Of a stretch of 64,000 nucleotides of DNA, positions 10,133 to 22,680 are shown piece after piece. Location of the stretch: the NCBI RefSeq assembly GCF_029867415.1, contig NW_026705218.1, positions 62,001 to 126,000 on the forward strand, read 5' to 3'. The stretch comes from Vicia villosa. Lineage: Eukaryota; Streptophyta; Magnoliopsida; Fabales; Fabaceae. Under the pieces are notes generated by a model, which searched no databases, was not told the DNA's origin, and was given only the letters and a program-made list of their open reading frames with translations. A program made the translations under genes and the position numbers. Within the stretch, counting starts at the first letter, position 1; every line of letters begins with the position of its first letter.

Positions 10133-13100
10133 CTACGCGAAGTATTTTTTTACTACATCTGCGTTCACGGGGTGTGAAAAGTTCTCGCCATCCATCGTTG
10201 CAAGCATCATGGCACCGCCAGAGAATACTTTCTGCACAACAAAGGGGCCTTCATACGTCGGAGTCCACTTGCCTCGAGGATCGCCCTGAGGAAGGATGAT
10301 TCTTTTGAGTATCAGATCACCTGGTTTGTAGCTTTGGGGTTGCACCCGCTTGTCAAACGCTTTTCTCATCTTCTTTTGGTACACCTGACCATATCCAATA
10401 GCCGCTAAGAGCTTTTCATCAATGAGGTTCAACTGATCCATCCGATTTTGTACCCATTCTGACTCGTCAAGCTCGACGTCTTTCATAATCCTCAGGGAAG
10501 GAATCTCAACTTCAACAGGCAGTACCGCTTCCATACCATAAACCAGTGAGAAAGGAGTTGCCCCAGTCGATGTACGCACAGAAGTGCGGTAACCATGCAA
10601 AGAAAAAGGGAGCATCTCGTGCCAATCTCGGTAAGTCACTACCATCTTCTGCACAATCTTCTTAATGTTCTTGTTGGCCGCTTCAACAGCGCCATTCATC
10701 TTTGGACGGTACGGAGAAGAATTGTGATGCTTGATCTTGAAGGACTTACAAAGCTCCTTCATCATCTTGTTATTGAGATTTGATCCATTATCAGTAATGA
10801 TCTTTTCAGGAATCCCATAACGACAGATTATGTGGTGCTTGGTAAAACGGGAAATCACTTGATTGGTTACATTCGCATATGATGCGGCTTCAACCCACTT
10901 GGTGAAGTAATCGATGGCAACCAAAATGAAGCGATATCCATTAGAAGCAGTAGGCTTAATTTCTCCAATCATGTCAATGCCCCACATTGCGAAAGGCCAC
11001 GGAGAAGTCAAGACATTCAAAGGCACAGGCGGCACGTGCACTTTGTCAGCGTAGATCTGGCACTTGTGACAAATTCTGACATGGTTATGACAATCAGTTT
11101 CCATAGTGGACTAATAGTAACCAGCCCTCAATATTTTCTTAGCCATCGTATGCCCACTAGAATGGGTACCAAACTCGCCTTCGTGCATTTCTTCTATGAT
11201 TTTCGAAGCTTCTTCCTTAACAACACACCGGAGCAACACACCGTCATGATGTCTCTTGTACAAAACCCCACCATTAAGGTAAAACTTAGCTGCGAACCTT
11301 CTCAGAAACTTCTTATCAATCACCGACGCTTCGGGAGGATATTCTTGAGTTTCGAGGAACTTTTTGATATCATGATACCAGGGATTACCGTCCAACTCAA
11401 CATCAGCCTCAAAGCAAAATGCTGGCTCATCCAACCTGTCAATGGTGATATTAGGCGCCTCATTGGCCCATTTCACTTTGAACATGGAAGCCAAAGTAGC
11501 GAGAACATCAGCAAGATTGTTCTCTTCTCTATAAATATGCTCGAATGTGATCTCATCAAAGTACGGAATAAGTCTCATCACATGCTCCCTGTATGGAATC
11601 AGATTCTGATGGCGAGTTTCCCAATCTCCATTGATCTGGCTAATGACAAGATTGGAATCCCCATAAACTTTCAAGTACTTGATTCGCAAATCGATCGCAG
11701 CTTCGATACCATAGATACAAGTTTCATACTCAGCCATATTATTAGTGCAATCGAAACAGATTTTGGCTGTAAACAGAATATGAAAACCCGACGGAGAAGT
11801 AATTACGGCTCCAACACCATTCCCGAGTGCATTAGAGGCACCATCGAACACGAGCGTCCATCGCGATCCTGGTTCGGGTCCTTCCTCTGGTCCGGGAATG
11901 TTACAATCTCTGATGTACAAGACATCCTCATCGGGGAATTCAAACTTCATCGGTTCATATTCTTCGGCCGGCTAGTGCGCAAGATAATCTGCCAACACAC
12001 TACCTTTGATGGCTTTCTGGGTAGTATACTAGATATCATATTCAGTCAAGATCATTTGCCACCTGGCTACTCTTCCGGAAAGAGCGGGCTTCTCAAAGAC
12101 ATACTTAATAGGATCCATCTTGGAAATCAATAAGGTGGTGTGAACCAACATATACTGCCTCAGCCGGCGAGCAGCCCACACCAAAGCACAACAAGTTTTC
12201 TCGAGCAGTGAGTATCGGGATTCACAGTCGGTAAACTTTTTGCTAAGGTAGTATATTGCATGCTCTTTTCGGCCAGACTCGTCATGTTGACCCAGTACAC
12301 ATCCCATTGAATTTTCAAGAACTGTGAGGTACATAATCGAAGGCCTTCTTGGAACTGGAGGCATTAGTATCGGAGGTTCCCGCAGATACTCTTTCACTTT
12401 TTCGAATGCTTTTTGACAATCATGATTCCACCTGGCCGTCAGATCTTTTCTTAGCAATTTGAATATTGGTTCACAAGTGGCCGTAAGATGAGACATGAAT
12501 CTAGCAATGTAGTTCAATCTCCCTAAGAAACCACGAACCTCTTTTTCTATTCTCGGCTCAGGCATCTCTTGTATAGCTTTTATTTTGGCAGGATCGACCT
12601 CAATACCTTTTCCACTAACAACAAAGCCCAACAACTTTTCGGATCGCACTCCGAAAGTGCATTTGTTTGGATTCAACCTCAGTCTGAATTCCCGAAGCCT
12701 TTCAAACAACTTCTGCAAGTGAACCAAGTGCTCTTCTTCAGTATGAGAGTTCGCAATCATGTCAACGACATATACCTCAATCTCTTTGTGAATCATGTCA
12801 TGAAAAAGAGTTACCATGGCGCGTTGATATGTTGCCCCGGCGTTTTTCAGCCCAAAAGGCATGACTTTATAGCAGAAAGTTCCCCATGGTGTGATAAACG
12901 TTGTTTTCTCCATGTCTTCTGGTGCCATCTTGATCTGATTGTATCCAGAGAAGTCGTCCATGAAGGAAAACACTTTGAAAGGAGCAGTATTATCCACCAG
13001 CACATCAATGTGGGGAAGAGGAAAATCATCTTTCGGACTTGCCCTGTTCAAATCCCTGTAATCAACACACATCCTGACCTTTCCGTCCTTCTTAGGCACA

Positions 13101-13505
13101 GGAACGATATTCGCGACCCACGGCGGGTAATTCACAACTTGCAGAAAGCCAGCATCAAACTTTTTCTCAACCTCTTTCTTAATCTTCTCAGACATATCTG
13201 GGTGAGTCCTTCGAAGCTTCTGCTTGACAGGAGGACTATCTTCCTTGAGAGGTAGACGGTGTACCACAATATCTGTATCAAGACCAGGCATATCCTCATA
13301 GGACCAAGCAAAGATATCCACATACTCTTTCAACATAGCAATAAGCCTCTGCTTCATACTATTCTCAAGCGCAGCCCCTATCTTGACTTCTCGGACTTGC
13401 TCTTTAGTGCCAACAGTTACCATCTCAATTGCCTCCTGATGCGGCTGAATCGCTTTCTTTTCCTATTTCAACAATCTGGCCAACTCGTCGGGGAGATCAC
13501 AATCT
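10133..13505 (-). pseudogene. Ogre A pol, duplicated block 1: RT (5' truncated), RNase H x2, integrase
   Basis: It begins mid-RT region at the duplication junction and lacks protease and intron. RT motifs VPVPKKDGKVRMCVDYRDLN and FSFMDDFSGYNQ are clear, but the catalytic YVDD motif reads YVVD (near 12765). The RT-linked RNase H is followed by a second RNase H (FDGAS, NMAEYE, YGDSNL, NLADVLA) and an integrase with GTHSSGHT, CHKC, GIDMIG, TDNGSN and NGAVEAANK (D, D and E present). In-frame TAG codons at 13463-13465, 12029-12031, 11972-11974 and 11111-11113 fit CAG-to-TAG or TGG-to-TAG. The integrase ends NADVVKKYFA at 10133. The long + strand reading frame opposite (11036-12133) is a shadow. 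Confidence 0.9.
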
Positions 13506-13506
13506 G

Positions 13507-14606
13507 GCTTTGATCTTCATTTGTTCTTGAGATTTGATCTTGAATTGATGAAGTTTTTGTGAGTTTTTTGGTTTTGATCCAAGAAAATTGAGAGAAAGTG
13601 TTTTTGATCTTTCGGGTGAAATTGAAATTATGAGAGTCCTCCTTTTCATTTGTGAAGAGCCAAAAGTTTATATATTGTCAACGCGAAATGTCCAAATTGC
13701 CCTCGGTGCGTCTTATTTTGGCTCGTTTTTAAGGAAACTCGGTTCGACTCTAAATTCCGGAACGAAACCAATGCCATTGTGAAGATGACCAAATTCTTGA
13801 CTCATCGCTGCAAGAATCGTCTCAATCCGATAAGCGATGAAGAAAATACGCCCGTTTGAATGACGAGAAACGTCGATTCATCTGGCGCGACTGTGCAAAA
13901 TTTTGTGAGTACAGCTCAAAGAACTCGATAAAACTCCATCTTCGGCTCGAAATCTGAACAAGCATGTGTGACGAACCATCGAAGCTAACGAAATTTCTGA
14001 GAAAATGCCGCCGGAATGGACTTCATACGATAAAAATCGAAGGAGTTATGAATTTTCGAACTCGGCGCGACATACTTGAAAACACACTTTTTTACCGAAA
14101 CAACGCGATGATCCTTAAAATGCTGGGAGTTTTCAGTGCATAATTGGCCTTCGGTCCGAACATATGAAATCTTGGTAACAATGGCACGGAGCTCTAGTTA
14201 AATTTTCAAGCGAATCCGACTGGCGGATTATGAGATATGAATTTTCCGAGGCACGAAACCATACATTCAGCACCATTTTTCATCATGAATTCTCAAGTAA
14301 CTTGCAAATCTGACAACCTTCCTCAAAGAACTGGATTCCGAGCCGAACACGAAAATTGTAGATATCGTCGAAACAGTCGAGCCATTCGTCGAAACAGTCG
14401 GGCCATCGCGGGAATTTAGCTCATACCACTTTAAGAATAAGACTTGTGAATTTTCTCGTATTTCCGCTGTTTAAACCATCTTTTACATCACATCTCTTTA
14501 AAACCACGAGAACTCTTTATTGATTTTCTTCGATTTTTGAATGACGAAATAAACGTCATTATTAACTTATAACTCCAATAAAGAGAGCAAATTTTGGGGT
14601 GCAACA
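13507..14606 (-). repeat. Truncated Ogre A LTR (first 1.1 kb) inside the element
   Basis: Identical to 5828-6927, including the 21-bp duplication that the 5' LTR lacks. It therefore derives from the 3' LTR, not the 5' LTR. It has a TATA box (13667-13677), so it could start transcripts into duplicated block 1. Confidence 0.9.
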
Positions 14607-17600
14607 GCTGCCCCGATTCAAACTTCTTGAACCTGGCGAGTGAGAAACGAAAGTTTCGAACCGTTGAGGTGGAAGGAGATTGAATACCAGAATGAACTTG
14701 AAAATTTGCACTCTTGATCAATAGAAGATTCCATCTTGCAATGAGAAGGAATGTACCACCCCGCAAGCAGGGAGAAAAAACCTCAATTGATCTGGATAAA
14801 TAAATAAGCTCCAACTTGCGATAAGAAGGAACGGGCACCCACAGGCAGGGGAAACACTTCAAATGATCTGGTTATCAAGAGAAGGAATATCTCGACTGAT
14901 CTGAGTATCAGGCGTAGCATATGTATCCGAACTTGCATCAGGATAGATGTCTTAAGTCGATCTAGGAATCGAGGGAGATACATCGGTTGATTCGGACATC
15001 AACGGGTAATAGGTATCTCTGATATGGGAATCATGATCTGGGAATCTGGGCAGACATCTCTTCTGATGCAATTAAATCATCAGGTAGATATTCCTACTAA
15101 TCTGGGAATTAGCGGCTAGCTCCTTCGTAAGACCACGGGGATCCGGAGGCGGTTCCTTCAACTGAATTGGTAATCAGGATAGGAACAATATCTCTTCCGA
15201 ACTGTGTATGCCGGAGAAAGAATGCCTTTAAACTGATTTGGACATGATGCCAGAAAATAAGTAGGACAATCTTCATCTGAAAGACAAAGTCGATCAGGCA
15301 GACATCTCCATCTGATCTGATGATATCAGTGGCTTGCTCCTTCGTAAGATCTTGGGAGATCCGGAGGCGGTTCCTTCAACTAATCTGAATCTGAATATTA
15401 GGATAGGAACAAATATCTCTTCCGAACTATGTACGCCGGGTAAAGAAAGCGTCTTCAACTGATGGTTAGGCATCAGGACTGGGCAGACGAGTTTCTTCTT
15501 CTGAACGAACTAAATCGTCAGGGAGTAGATATTTCCAACTGATCTGATGTATCAGAGGGCTTGCTCCTTCGGAAGATCTATAGAGATCCGGAGGCGGTTC
15601 CTTCAACTGAAAGTCTGATTTATCAGGAATAGGAACAAATATCTTCCACCGATCTGGGGGCATCGGGAATAGGAATGTCTTTGAACTGATCTGAGCTGCG
15701 CCAGAAAATAAGTAGAACATCCTCTTCTGATTCAAAACATCAGGATAAGCGCCTATAATGATTAGGCGAATATTGCTATCTGGGAAGCATTTGTATCTTC
15801 ATAACTTTCCTGCAGAAAGAAACAGATATGATATGATTTATGCATGATGCATGTATGAATGTTTATGGAATAACGTTCCCGAGAGGAAAGGCGCTATACG
15901 CTTAGAGAATGCAATGCAAATGATGCATGATTCGAACGTTTCTTAGGGAAACAACGGATGAGCACTGAATTGCTGAAGAAGTCCTGGAGAGATTATGGAA
16001 CTCTGCGGGAGGACAAGACGAGTGACTAGAAGCCACAAACTGCGAGCTGGCAAAGATGGATCAGAAATTTGCTGTAGACGATCAAATTTGGACGCGAGCT
16101 CTGGTTGGGGAATAAATCTTGCTTGAAGATAAGAACATCCCAATTGATTGCTTGGGGAATACCCTGGCAACTTCATTGGAGAAGCAAATTCTCGACACTC
16201 TAGGGATGTGGAGATAAGAGTAAGTCATGGAGATAACTCTGATGAGGAGTAACCAACTCGCTGGTGTAGGATGCATTCCGCTGGGGAAGTCCTTGAAAGA
16301 AACAAATTCTGCTGAGGATGCGCGTGAATCTCTGCTGAGGGGAGACTCAGTGGGGAAGATGAATACTTCTGCACAGCGATCTGCTAGGGATATGAGAGAT
16401 CCGCTGGGGATAAGAAACTCAGCATAAGAACCTTTTGTTAAGACAACTCCACTGGGGACAAGATGACTCTCCTGGGGAAAACAGGTCAATCTGTTGGGGA
16501 GCGAAAACCTCTACTGGGGAGACCAAGGAATTCGGGCAAGGAACCTCATTAAGAGCTTGCTGGGGAATCAGATACCATTTTATCATAATTCAACTGGGGA
16601 GAAAGCATTCCTTCGGGGAATAAGACTTCAGATGCACGAGGAATACATCGAGACATGCTTTACTGAGGATGTGAGAATCTTGGAACAAAGAAAGTCTCAT
16701 CTGAATGCGCTCAGCTGGGGAATGAGAATCTCTCATCAGGATGCACTCGACTGGGAAGTTAGAATCTCTCATGGCTAGGTCCTCCAACATGTTGATACGA
16801 AGCGCTTGCAAGGACGTACCTGCGAGACAAACAAATGAAAATGCCCCAGGATATAGCATGGTATCTTGGCCTGCCATCCTGGTTACACAAAACTTCAAAG
16901 TAGATTCAAAGGTTTTATCATTTCTAATCATGTATTGTAAAAGCAATGCAGGTTTCATATGCAAAGTGTAACACAAACTCAGGACATTTTATGCAAACAA
17001 AACAGTAAAAGAAAACGGCTTTTGAAATGAAAAGAGATTTATTAAAAAAATGTCCGAAAGAGGGCGCATACATTTAAGAAGTAATTCCTAGTAAGAGGTA
17101 ACTGCATATTATTGAATACAAGAGGAATGGCAATGTGAAACGGATATCCATTGGTTTCGATCCCGCTATCACTTTTATAACCTCGACGTTCTCATCTCCT
17201 TGCTTTGGAAGACCGTACTCATTAGGACTGATCACTGCCCGATTTAACGACAGATTGGTGTGACATCACCGAACTTGTGGACCCGCCGGGGTTTGTGAGC
17301 GCCTTTAGGGATTTGAGTTGCCAGGTGCAAACTCAAGAACACGGAGTCTTGCTTATCCCTCGGCCGGGAGCCCTAAACACGACGATTGGAATTAGAGATT
17401 GCTTTAGGGATTTGAGCTGCCAGGTGCAAACTCAAGAACACGGAGTCTTGCTTATCCCTCGGTCGGGAGCCCTAAACACGACGATTGGAATTAGAGAATG
17501 CTTTAGGGATTTGAGCTGCCAGGTGCAAACTCAAGAACACGGAGTCTTGCTTATCCCTCGGTCGGGAGCCCTAAGCATGTTTGAAGAGTGATTGCCAAGG

Positions 17601-17752
17601 TGGCATGCGGGATGTAGTCGTTCGCTTTTGTCCCTTTTTTGCCTAAGCCGCCCTTTCGGGTTTTCAACTTAGCGGGTATATTTGTTTCTTTTTCATTCTT
17701 TTGCCTAATTCACTTTCCTTTTTTCCTTCTTTTCTTTCTCTTTTTCCTTCTT

Positions 17753-17783
<31 letters not shown>

Positions 17784-17811
17784 CTTTTTTTTTATTATTT
17801 TTTTATCAGGT
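14607..17811. repeat. Ogre A 3' UTR, duplicated block 2
   Basis: Copy of 6928-10132 with the same repeats: 220-bp units, CTGGGGAA cluster, 99-bp units (17299-17577), hairpin (17643-17672) and polypurine tract (17694-17809). No coding content seen. Confidence 0.9.
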
Positions 17812-20800
17812 CTACGCGAAGTATTTTTTTACTACATCTGCGTTCACGGGGTGTGAAAAGTTCTCGCCATCCATCGTTGCAAGCATCATGGCACCGCCAG
17901 AGAATACTTTCTGCACAACAAAGGGGCCTTCATACGTCGGAGTCCACTTGCCTCGAGGATCGCCCTGAGGAAGGATGATTCTTTTGAGTATCAGATCACC
18001 TGGTTTGTAGCTTTGGGGTTGCACCCGCTTGTCAAACGCTTTTCTCATCTTCTTTTGGTACACCTGACCATATCCAATAGCCGCTAAGAGCTTTTCATCA
18101 ATGAGGTTCAACTGATCCATCCGATTTTGTACCCATTCTGACTCGTCAAGCTCGACGTCTTTCATAATCCTCAGGGAAGGAATCTCAACTTCAACAGGCA
18201 GTACCGCTTCCATACCATAAACCAGTGAGAAAGGAGTTGCCCCAGTCGATGTACGCACAGAAGTGCGGTAACCATGCAAAGAAAAAGGGAGCATCTCGTG
18301 CCAATCTCGGTAAGTCACTACCATCTTCTGCACAATCTTCTTAATGTTCTTGTTGGCCGCTTCAACAGCGCCATTCATCTTTGGACGGTACGGAGAAGAA
18401 TTGTGATGCTTGATCTTGAAGGACTTACAAAGCTCCTTCATCATCTTGTTATTGAGATTTGATCCATTATCAGTAATGATCTTTTCAGGAATCCCATAAC
18501 GACAGATTATGTGGTGCTTGGTAAAACGGGAAATCACTTGATTGGTTACATTCGCATATGATGCGGCTTCAACCCACTTGGTGAAGTAATCGATGGCAAC
18601 CAAAATGAAGCGATATCCATTAGAAGCAGTAGGCTTAATTTCTCCAATCATGTCAATGCCCCACATTGCGAAAGGCCACGGAGAAGTCAAGACATTCAAA
18701 GGCACAGGCGGCACGTGCACTTTGTCAGCGTAGATCTGGCACTTGTGACAAATTCTGACATGGTTATGACAATCAGTTTCCATAGTGGACTAATAGTAAC
18801 CAGCCCTCAATATTTTCTTAGCCATCGTATGCCCACTAGAATGGGTACCAAACTCGCCTTCGTGCATTTCTTCTATGATTTTCGAAGCTTCTTCCTTAAC
18901 AACACACCGGAGCAACACACCGTCATGATGTCTCTTGTACAAAACCCCACCATTAAGGTAAAACTTAGCTGCGAACCTTCTCAGAAACTTCTTATCAATC
19001 ACCGACGCTTCGGGAGGATATTCTTGAGTTTCGAGGAACTTTTTGATATCATGATACCAGGGATTACCGTCCAACTCAACATCAGCCTCAAAGCAAAATG
19101 CTGGCTCATCCAACCTGTCAATGGTGATATTAGGCGCCTCATTGGCCCATTTCACTTTGAACATGGAAGCCAAAGTAGCGAGAACATCAGCAAGATTGTT
19201 CTCTTCTCTATAAATATGCTCGAATGTGATCTCATCAAAGTACGGAATAAGTCTCATCACATGCTCCCTGTATGGAATCAGATTCTGATGGCGAGTTTCC
19301 CAATCTCCATTGATCTGGCTAATGACAAGATTGGAATCCCCATAAACTTTCAAGTACTTGATTCGCAAATCGATCGCAGCTTCGATACCATAGATACAAG
19401 TTTCATACTCAGCCATATTATTAGTGCAATCGAAACAGATTTTGGCTGTAAACAGAATATGAAAACCCGACGGAGAAGTAATTACGGCTCCAACACCATT
19501 CCCGAGTGCATTAGAGGCACCATCGAACACGAGCGTCCATCGCGATCCTGGTTCGGGTCCTTCCTCTGGTCCGGGAATGTTACAATCTCTGATGTACAAG
19601 ACATCCTCATCGGGGAATTCAAACTTCATCGGTTCATATTCTTCGGCCGGCTAGTGCGCAAGATAATCTGCCAACACACTACCTTTGATGGCTTTCTGGG
19701 TAGTATACTAGATATCATATTCAGTCAAGATCATTTGCCACCTGGCTACTCTTCCGGAAAGAGCGGGCTTCTCAAAGACATACTTAATAGGATCCATCTT
19801 GGAAATCAATAAGGTGGTGTGAACCAACATATACTGCCTCAGCCGGCGAGCAGCCCACACCAAAGCACAACAAGTTTTCTCGAGCAGTGAGTATCGGGAT
19901 TCACAGTCGGTAAACTTTTTGCTAAGGTAGTATATTGCATGCTCTTTTCGGCCAGACTCGTCATGTTGACCCAGTACACATCCCATTGAATTTTCAAGAA
20001 CTGTGAGGTACATAATCGAAGGCCTTCTTGGAACTGGAGGCATTAGTATCGGAGGTTCCCGCAGATACTCTTTCACTTTTTCGAATGCTTTTTGACAATC
20101 ATGATTCCACCTGGCCGTCAGATCTTTTCTTAGCAATTTGAATATTGGTTCACAAGTGGCCGTAAGATGAGACATGAATCTAGCAATGTAGTTCAATCTC
20201 CCTAAGAAACCACGAACCTCTTTTTCTATTCTCGGCTCAGGCATCTCTTGTATAGCTTTTATTTTGGCAGGATCGACCTCAATACCTTTTCCACTAACAA
20301 CAAAGCCCAACAACTTTTCGGATCGCACTCCGAAAGTGCATTTGTTTGGATTCAACCTCAGTCTGAATTCCCGAAGCCTTTCAAACAACTTCTGCAAGTG
20401 AACCAAGTGCTCTTCTTCAGTATGAGAGTTCGCAATCATGTCAACGACATATACCTCAATCTCTTTGTGAATCATGTCATGAAAAAGAGTTACCATGGCG
20501 CGTTGATATGTTGCCCCGGCGTTTTTCAGCCCAAAAGGCATGACTTTATAGCAGAAAGTTCCCCATGGTGTGATAAACGTTGTTTTCTCCATGTCTTCTG
20601 GTGCCATCTTGATCTGATTGTATCCAGAGAAGTCGTCCATGAAGGAAAACACTTTGAAAGGAGCAGTATTATCCACCAGCACATCAATGTGGGGAAGAGG
20701 AAAATCATCTTTCGGACTTGCCCTGTTCAAATCCCTGTAATCAACACACATCCTGACCTTTCCGTCCTTCTTAGGCACAGGAACGATATTCGCGACCCAC

Positions 20801-21280
20801 GGCGGGTAATTCACAACTTGCAGAAAGCCAGCATCAAACTTTTTCTCAACCTCTTTCTTAATCTTCTCAGACATATCTGGGTGAGTCCTTCGAAGCTTCT
20901 GCTTGACAGGAGGACTATCTTCCTTGAGAGGTAGACGGTGTACCACAATATCTGTATCAAGACCAGGCATATCCTCATAGGACCAAGCAAAGATATCCAC
21001 ATACTCTTTCAACATAGCAATAAGCCTCTGCTTCATACTATTCTCAAGCGCAGCCCCTATCTTGACTTCTCGGACTTGCTCTTTAGTGCCAACAGTTACC
21101 ATCTCAATTGCCTCCTGATGCGGCTGAATCGCTTTCTTTTCCTATTTCAACAATCTGGCCAACTCGTCGGGGAGATCACAATCTTCATAAGCTTCCTCCT
21201 CAGCTTGGTAGATCGGATTGTCAAAATCATAATAAGCAATAGCGGAACTGTTACCAATGGAATCCGTGGTAGTGGAACAT
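17812..21280 (-). pseudogene. Ogre A pol, block 2: RT, RNase H x2, integrase
   Basis: Same as block 1 but joined upstream to the intron and protease exon. The exon starts after an ATGCAG acceptor at 21281. Stops lie at 21142-21144, 19708-19710, 19651-19653 and 18790-18792, and the RT box is again YVVD rather than YVDD. Integrase D, D, E residues and the HHCC zinc motif are present. Ogre B shows Gln or Trp at the aligned stop positions, so these are single transitions. RT function is lost; integrase could only be made from an internal start. Confidence 0.92.
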
Positions 21281-21533
21281 CTGCATGATTGATGTTTTTA
21301 TTTTAGTTTTATTTTTATTAAGCTATGTGCAAGTGTGTGCAAAAACATCGCCATTTAAAGGAAAAAGTTAAAAAGAAAGACAAAAAGCAAAACATTTGAA
21401 TGCAAAAACGTCCTTTTATTTCATGATTAACTTTTGAAAATGCGAACTGCATGGCCCTACAAATGATTCGCTACGCCTTGGGCAGAGCGTAGGAATTATG
21501 GCATGATAAGAAAAATAAAAAAAAGGAATTTAC
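21281..21533 (-). other. Ogre A protease-RT intron (253 bp)
   Basis: In element sense a CAGGA/GTAAATT donor (21533) and an ATCAATCATGCAG acceptor (21281) flank an AT-rich stretch with stops. Ogre B has the same layout (57859-58127). An intron here is a documented Ogre trait, allowing unspliced (protease only) and spliced (full pol) products. Exact splice sites are inferred. Confidence 0.7.
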
Positions 21534-22680
21534 TCCTGAGTTTGTGTGACTTGAATGACATCTTCAATTGTCTAGTTGCGAGGTATCTCCCCAAGAATAC
21601 TTGGACGAATCCAGCTATCAAAATCACAGTCACTATCCACTTCTTCACCATTGACAATGGCATGAACCTGCCCATCTTGAATGACACCCCCACTCACAAA
21701 CTTGATCGGGCTGAGGATACTAAGCTTGGGCGATGCATTCTTCTTTCCCGGATTGAAACCAAGACCATTCTTGTCAAACTTGGGACGCACATCAATTACT
21801 TGCCCCCAACCTTCTACCTTTCCAGTCTCAACGACAACCCGAGCATCTTTCAAAGAGGACATAACTGTTTCTGGCTTCGTTATCTCATAAGGAGGAGTTC
21901 TCACAGCATTCACAGCCTCGAACGCTTGGAACAGCGTCTCATGTATTTCACCTTCGATCTCCATATACCGGAAAGAAGACAAGTGACTCACGATATAATC
22001 TTCCTCACCACAAACCGTCACCACTTTACCATCAACCGGATATTTCAACTTCTGATGAAGAGTGGATGTCACAGCGCCAGCCTTGTGAATCCAAGGTCGT
22101 CCCAACAGACAACAGTAAGCAGGTTGAATATCCATTACGTAAAAAGTTGTGGTGAAGACTTGAGGACCAACTTGGATAGGAAAGTATACTTCTCCAAACA
22201 CAGACCTCCTTGAACCATCAAAAGCGCGTACCACCAATTCACTAGGCCTCAACTTAACACCAGCATAGTCAATTCTCATGAGATCCGATTTGGGAAGCAC
22301 GTTCAAAGAAGAACCAGTATCAACCAAAACACGGGACAAAGTCGTCCCTTTACACTCCATCGAAATATGCAAAGCCTTGTTATGGTTTCTCCCTTCAGGA
22401 GGAAGATCGCGATCGGTAAACCCCAAACCAATTCCAGTTGAGATATTATTGGCCACCGCCTCTAATTGATTCACAGATATTTCATGCGACACGTAAGCAC
22501 CATTCAGAATTCTCCAGAGAGCATCTCTATGAACCTCTGAACACATCAACAATTGTAAGATAGAAATCTTTGATTGGGTTTGACCCAATTGCTCCACAAC
22601 TTTGTAATCAGGCTTCTTGATGATTCTCAACAACTCTTCCACGTCCTTGGAAGATACAGCATTGTCAGGTGCCCCATTCC
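21534..22680 (-). pseudogene. Ogre A protease with gag C-terminal remnant
   Basis: The reading frame MEELLRIIKKPDYKVVEQLG (gag/protease boundary) leads to the retropepsin motif LVDTGSSLNVLPKS and LLGRPWIHKAGA. The domain looks complete. A TAG at 21572-21574 interrupts it shortly before the intron donor. Upstream homology to gag stops near 22680, and the remaining 1.5 kb to the PBS contains no capsid-like coding sequence, so gag and any ORF1 are deleted. Confidence 0.88.

Larger units (their letters stand above)
5828..21184 (-). repeat. 7.68-kb head-to-tail tandem duplication inside Ogre A
   Basis: Bases 5828-13505 recur at 13507-21184 with an offset of 7679. Every stretch I compared is identical, including a roughly 110-bp homopolymer-rich T tract and all premature stops. 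The junction at 13505/13507 joins mid-RT coding sequence to mid-LTR with a single unmatched g at 13506. Each unit holds about 1.1 kb of LTR start, the 3' UTR, integrase, RNase H and RT. It is either a very recent rearrangement or an assembly artefact. Confidence 0.9.

Noticed and set aside
9960..10289. 109-codon frame rich in Phe and Leu
   Set aside because: Produced by translating the T-rich tract after pol and the end of integrase antisense.
11036..12133. 365-codon + strand reading frame opposite Ogre A pol (and its copy at 18715-19812)
   Set aside because: It lies antisense to clear RNase H and integrase sequence, has no recognisable motif, and its openness follows from codon bias of the real strand.
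12569..13255. 228-codon + strand frame opposite Ogre A RT
   Set aside because: Shadow of RT coding sequence; no motif.
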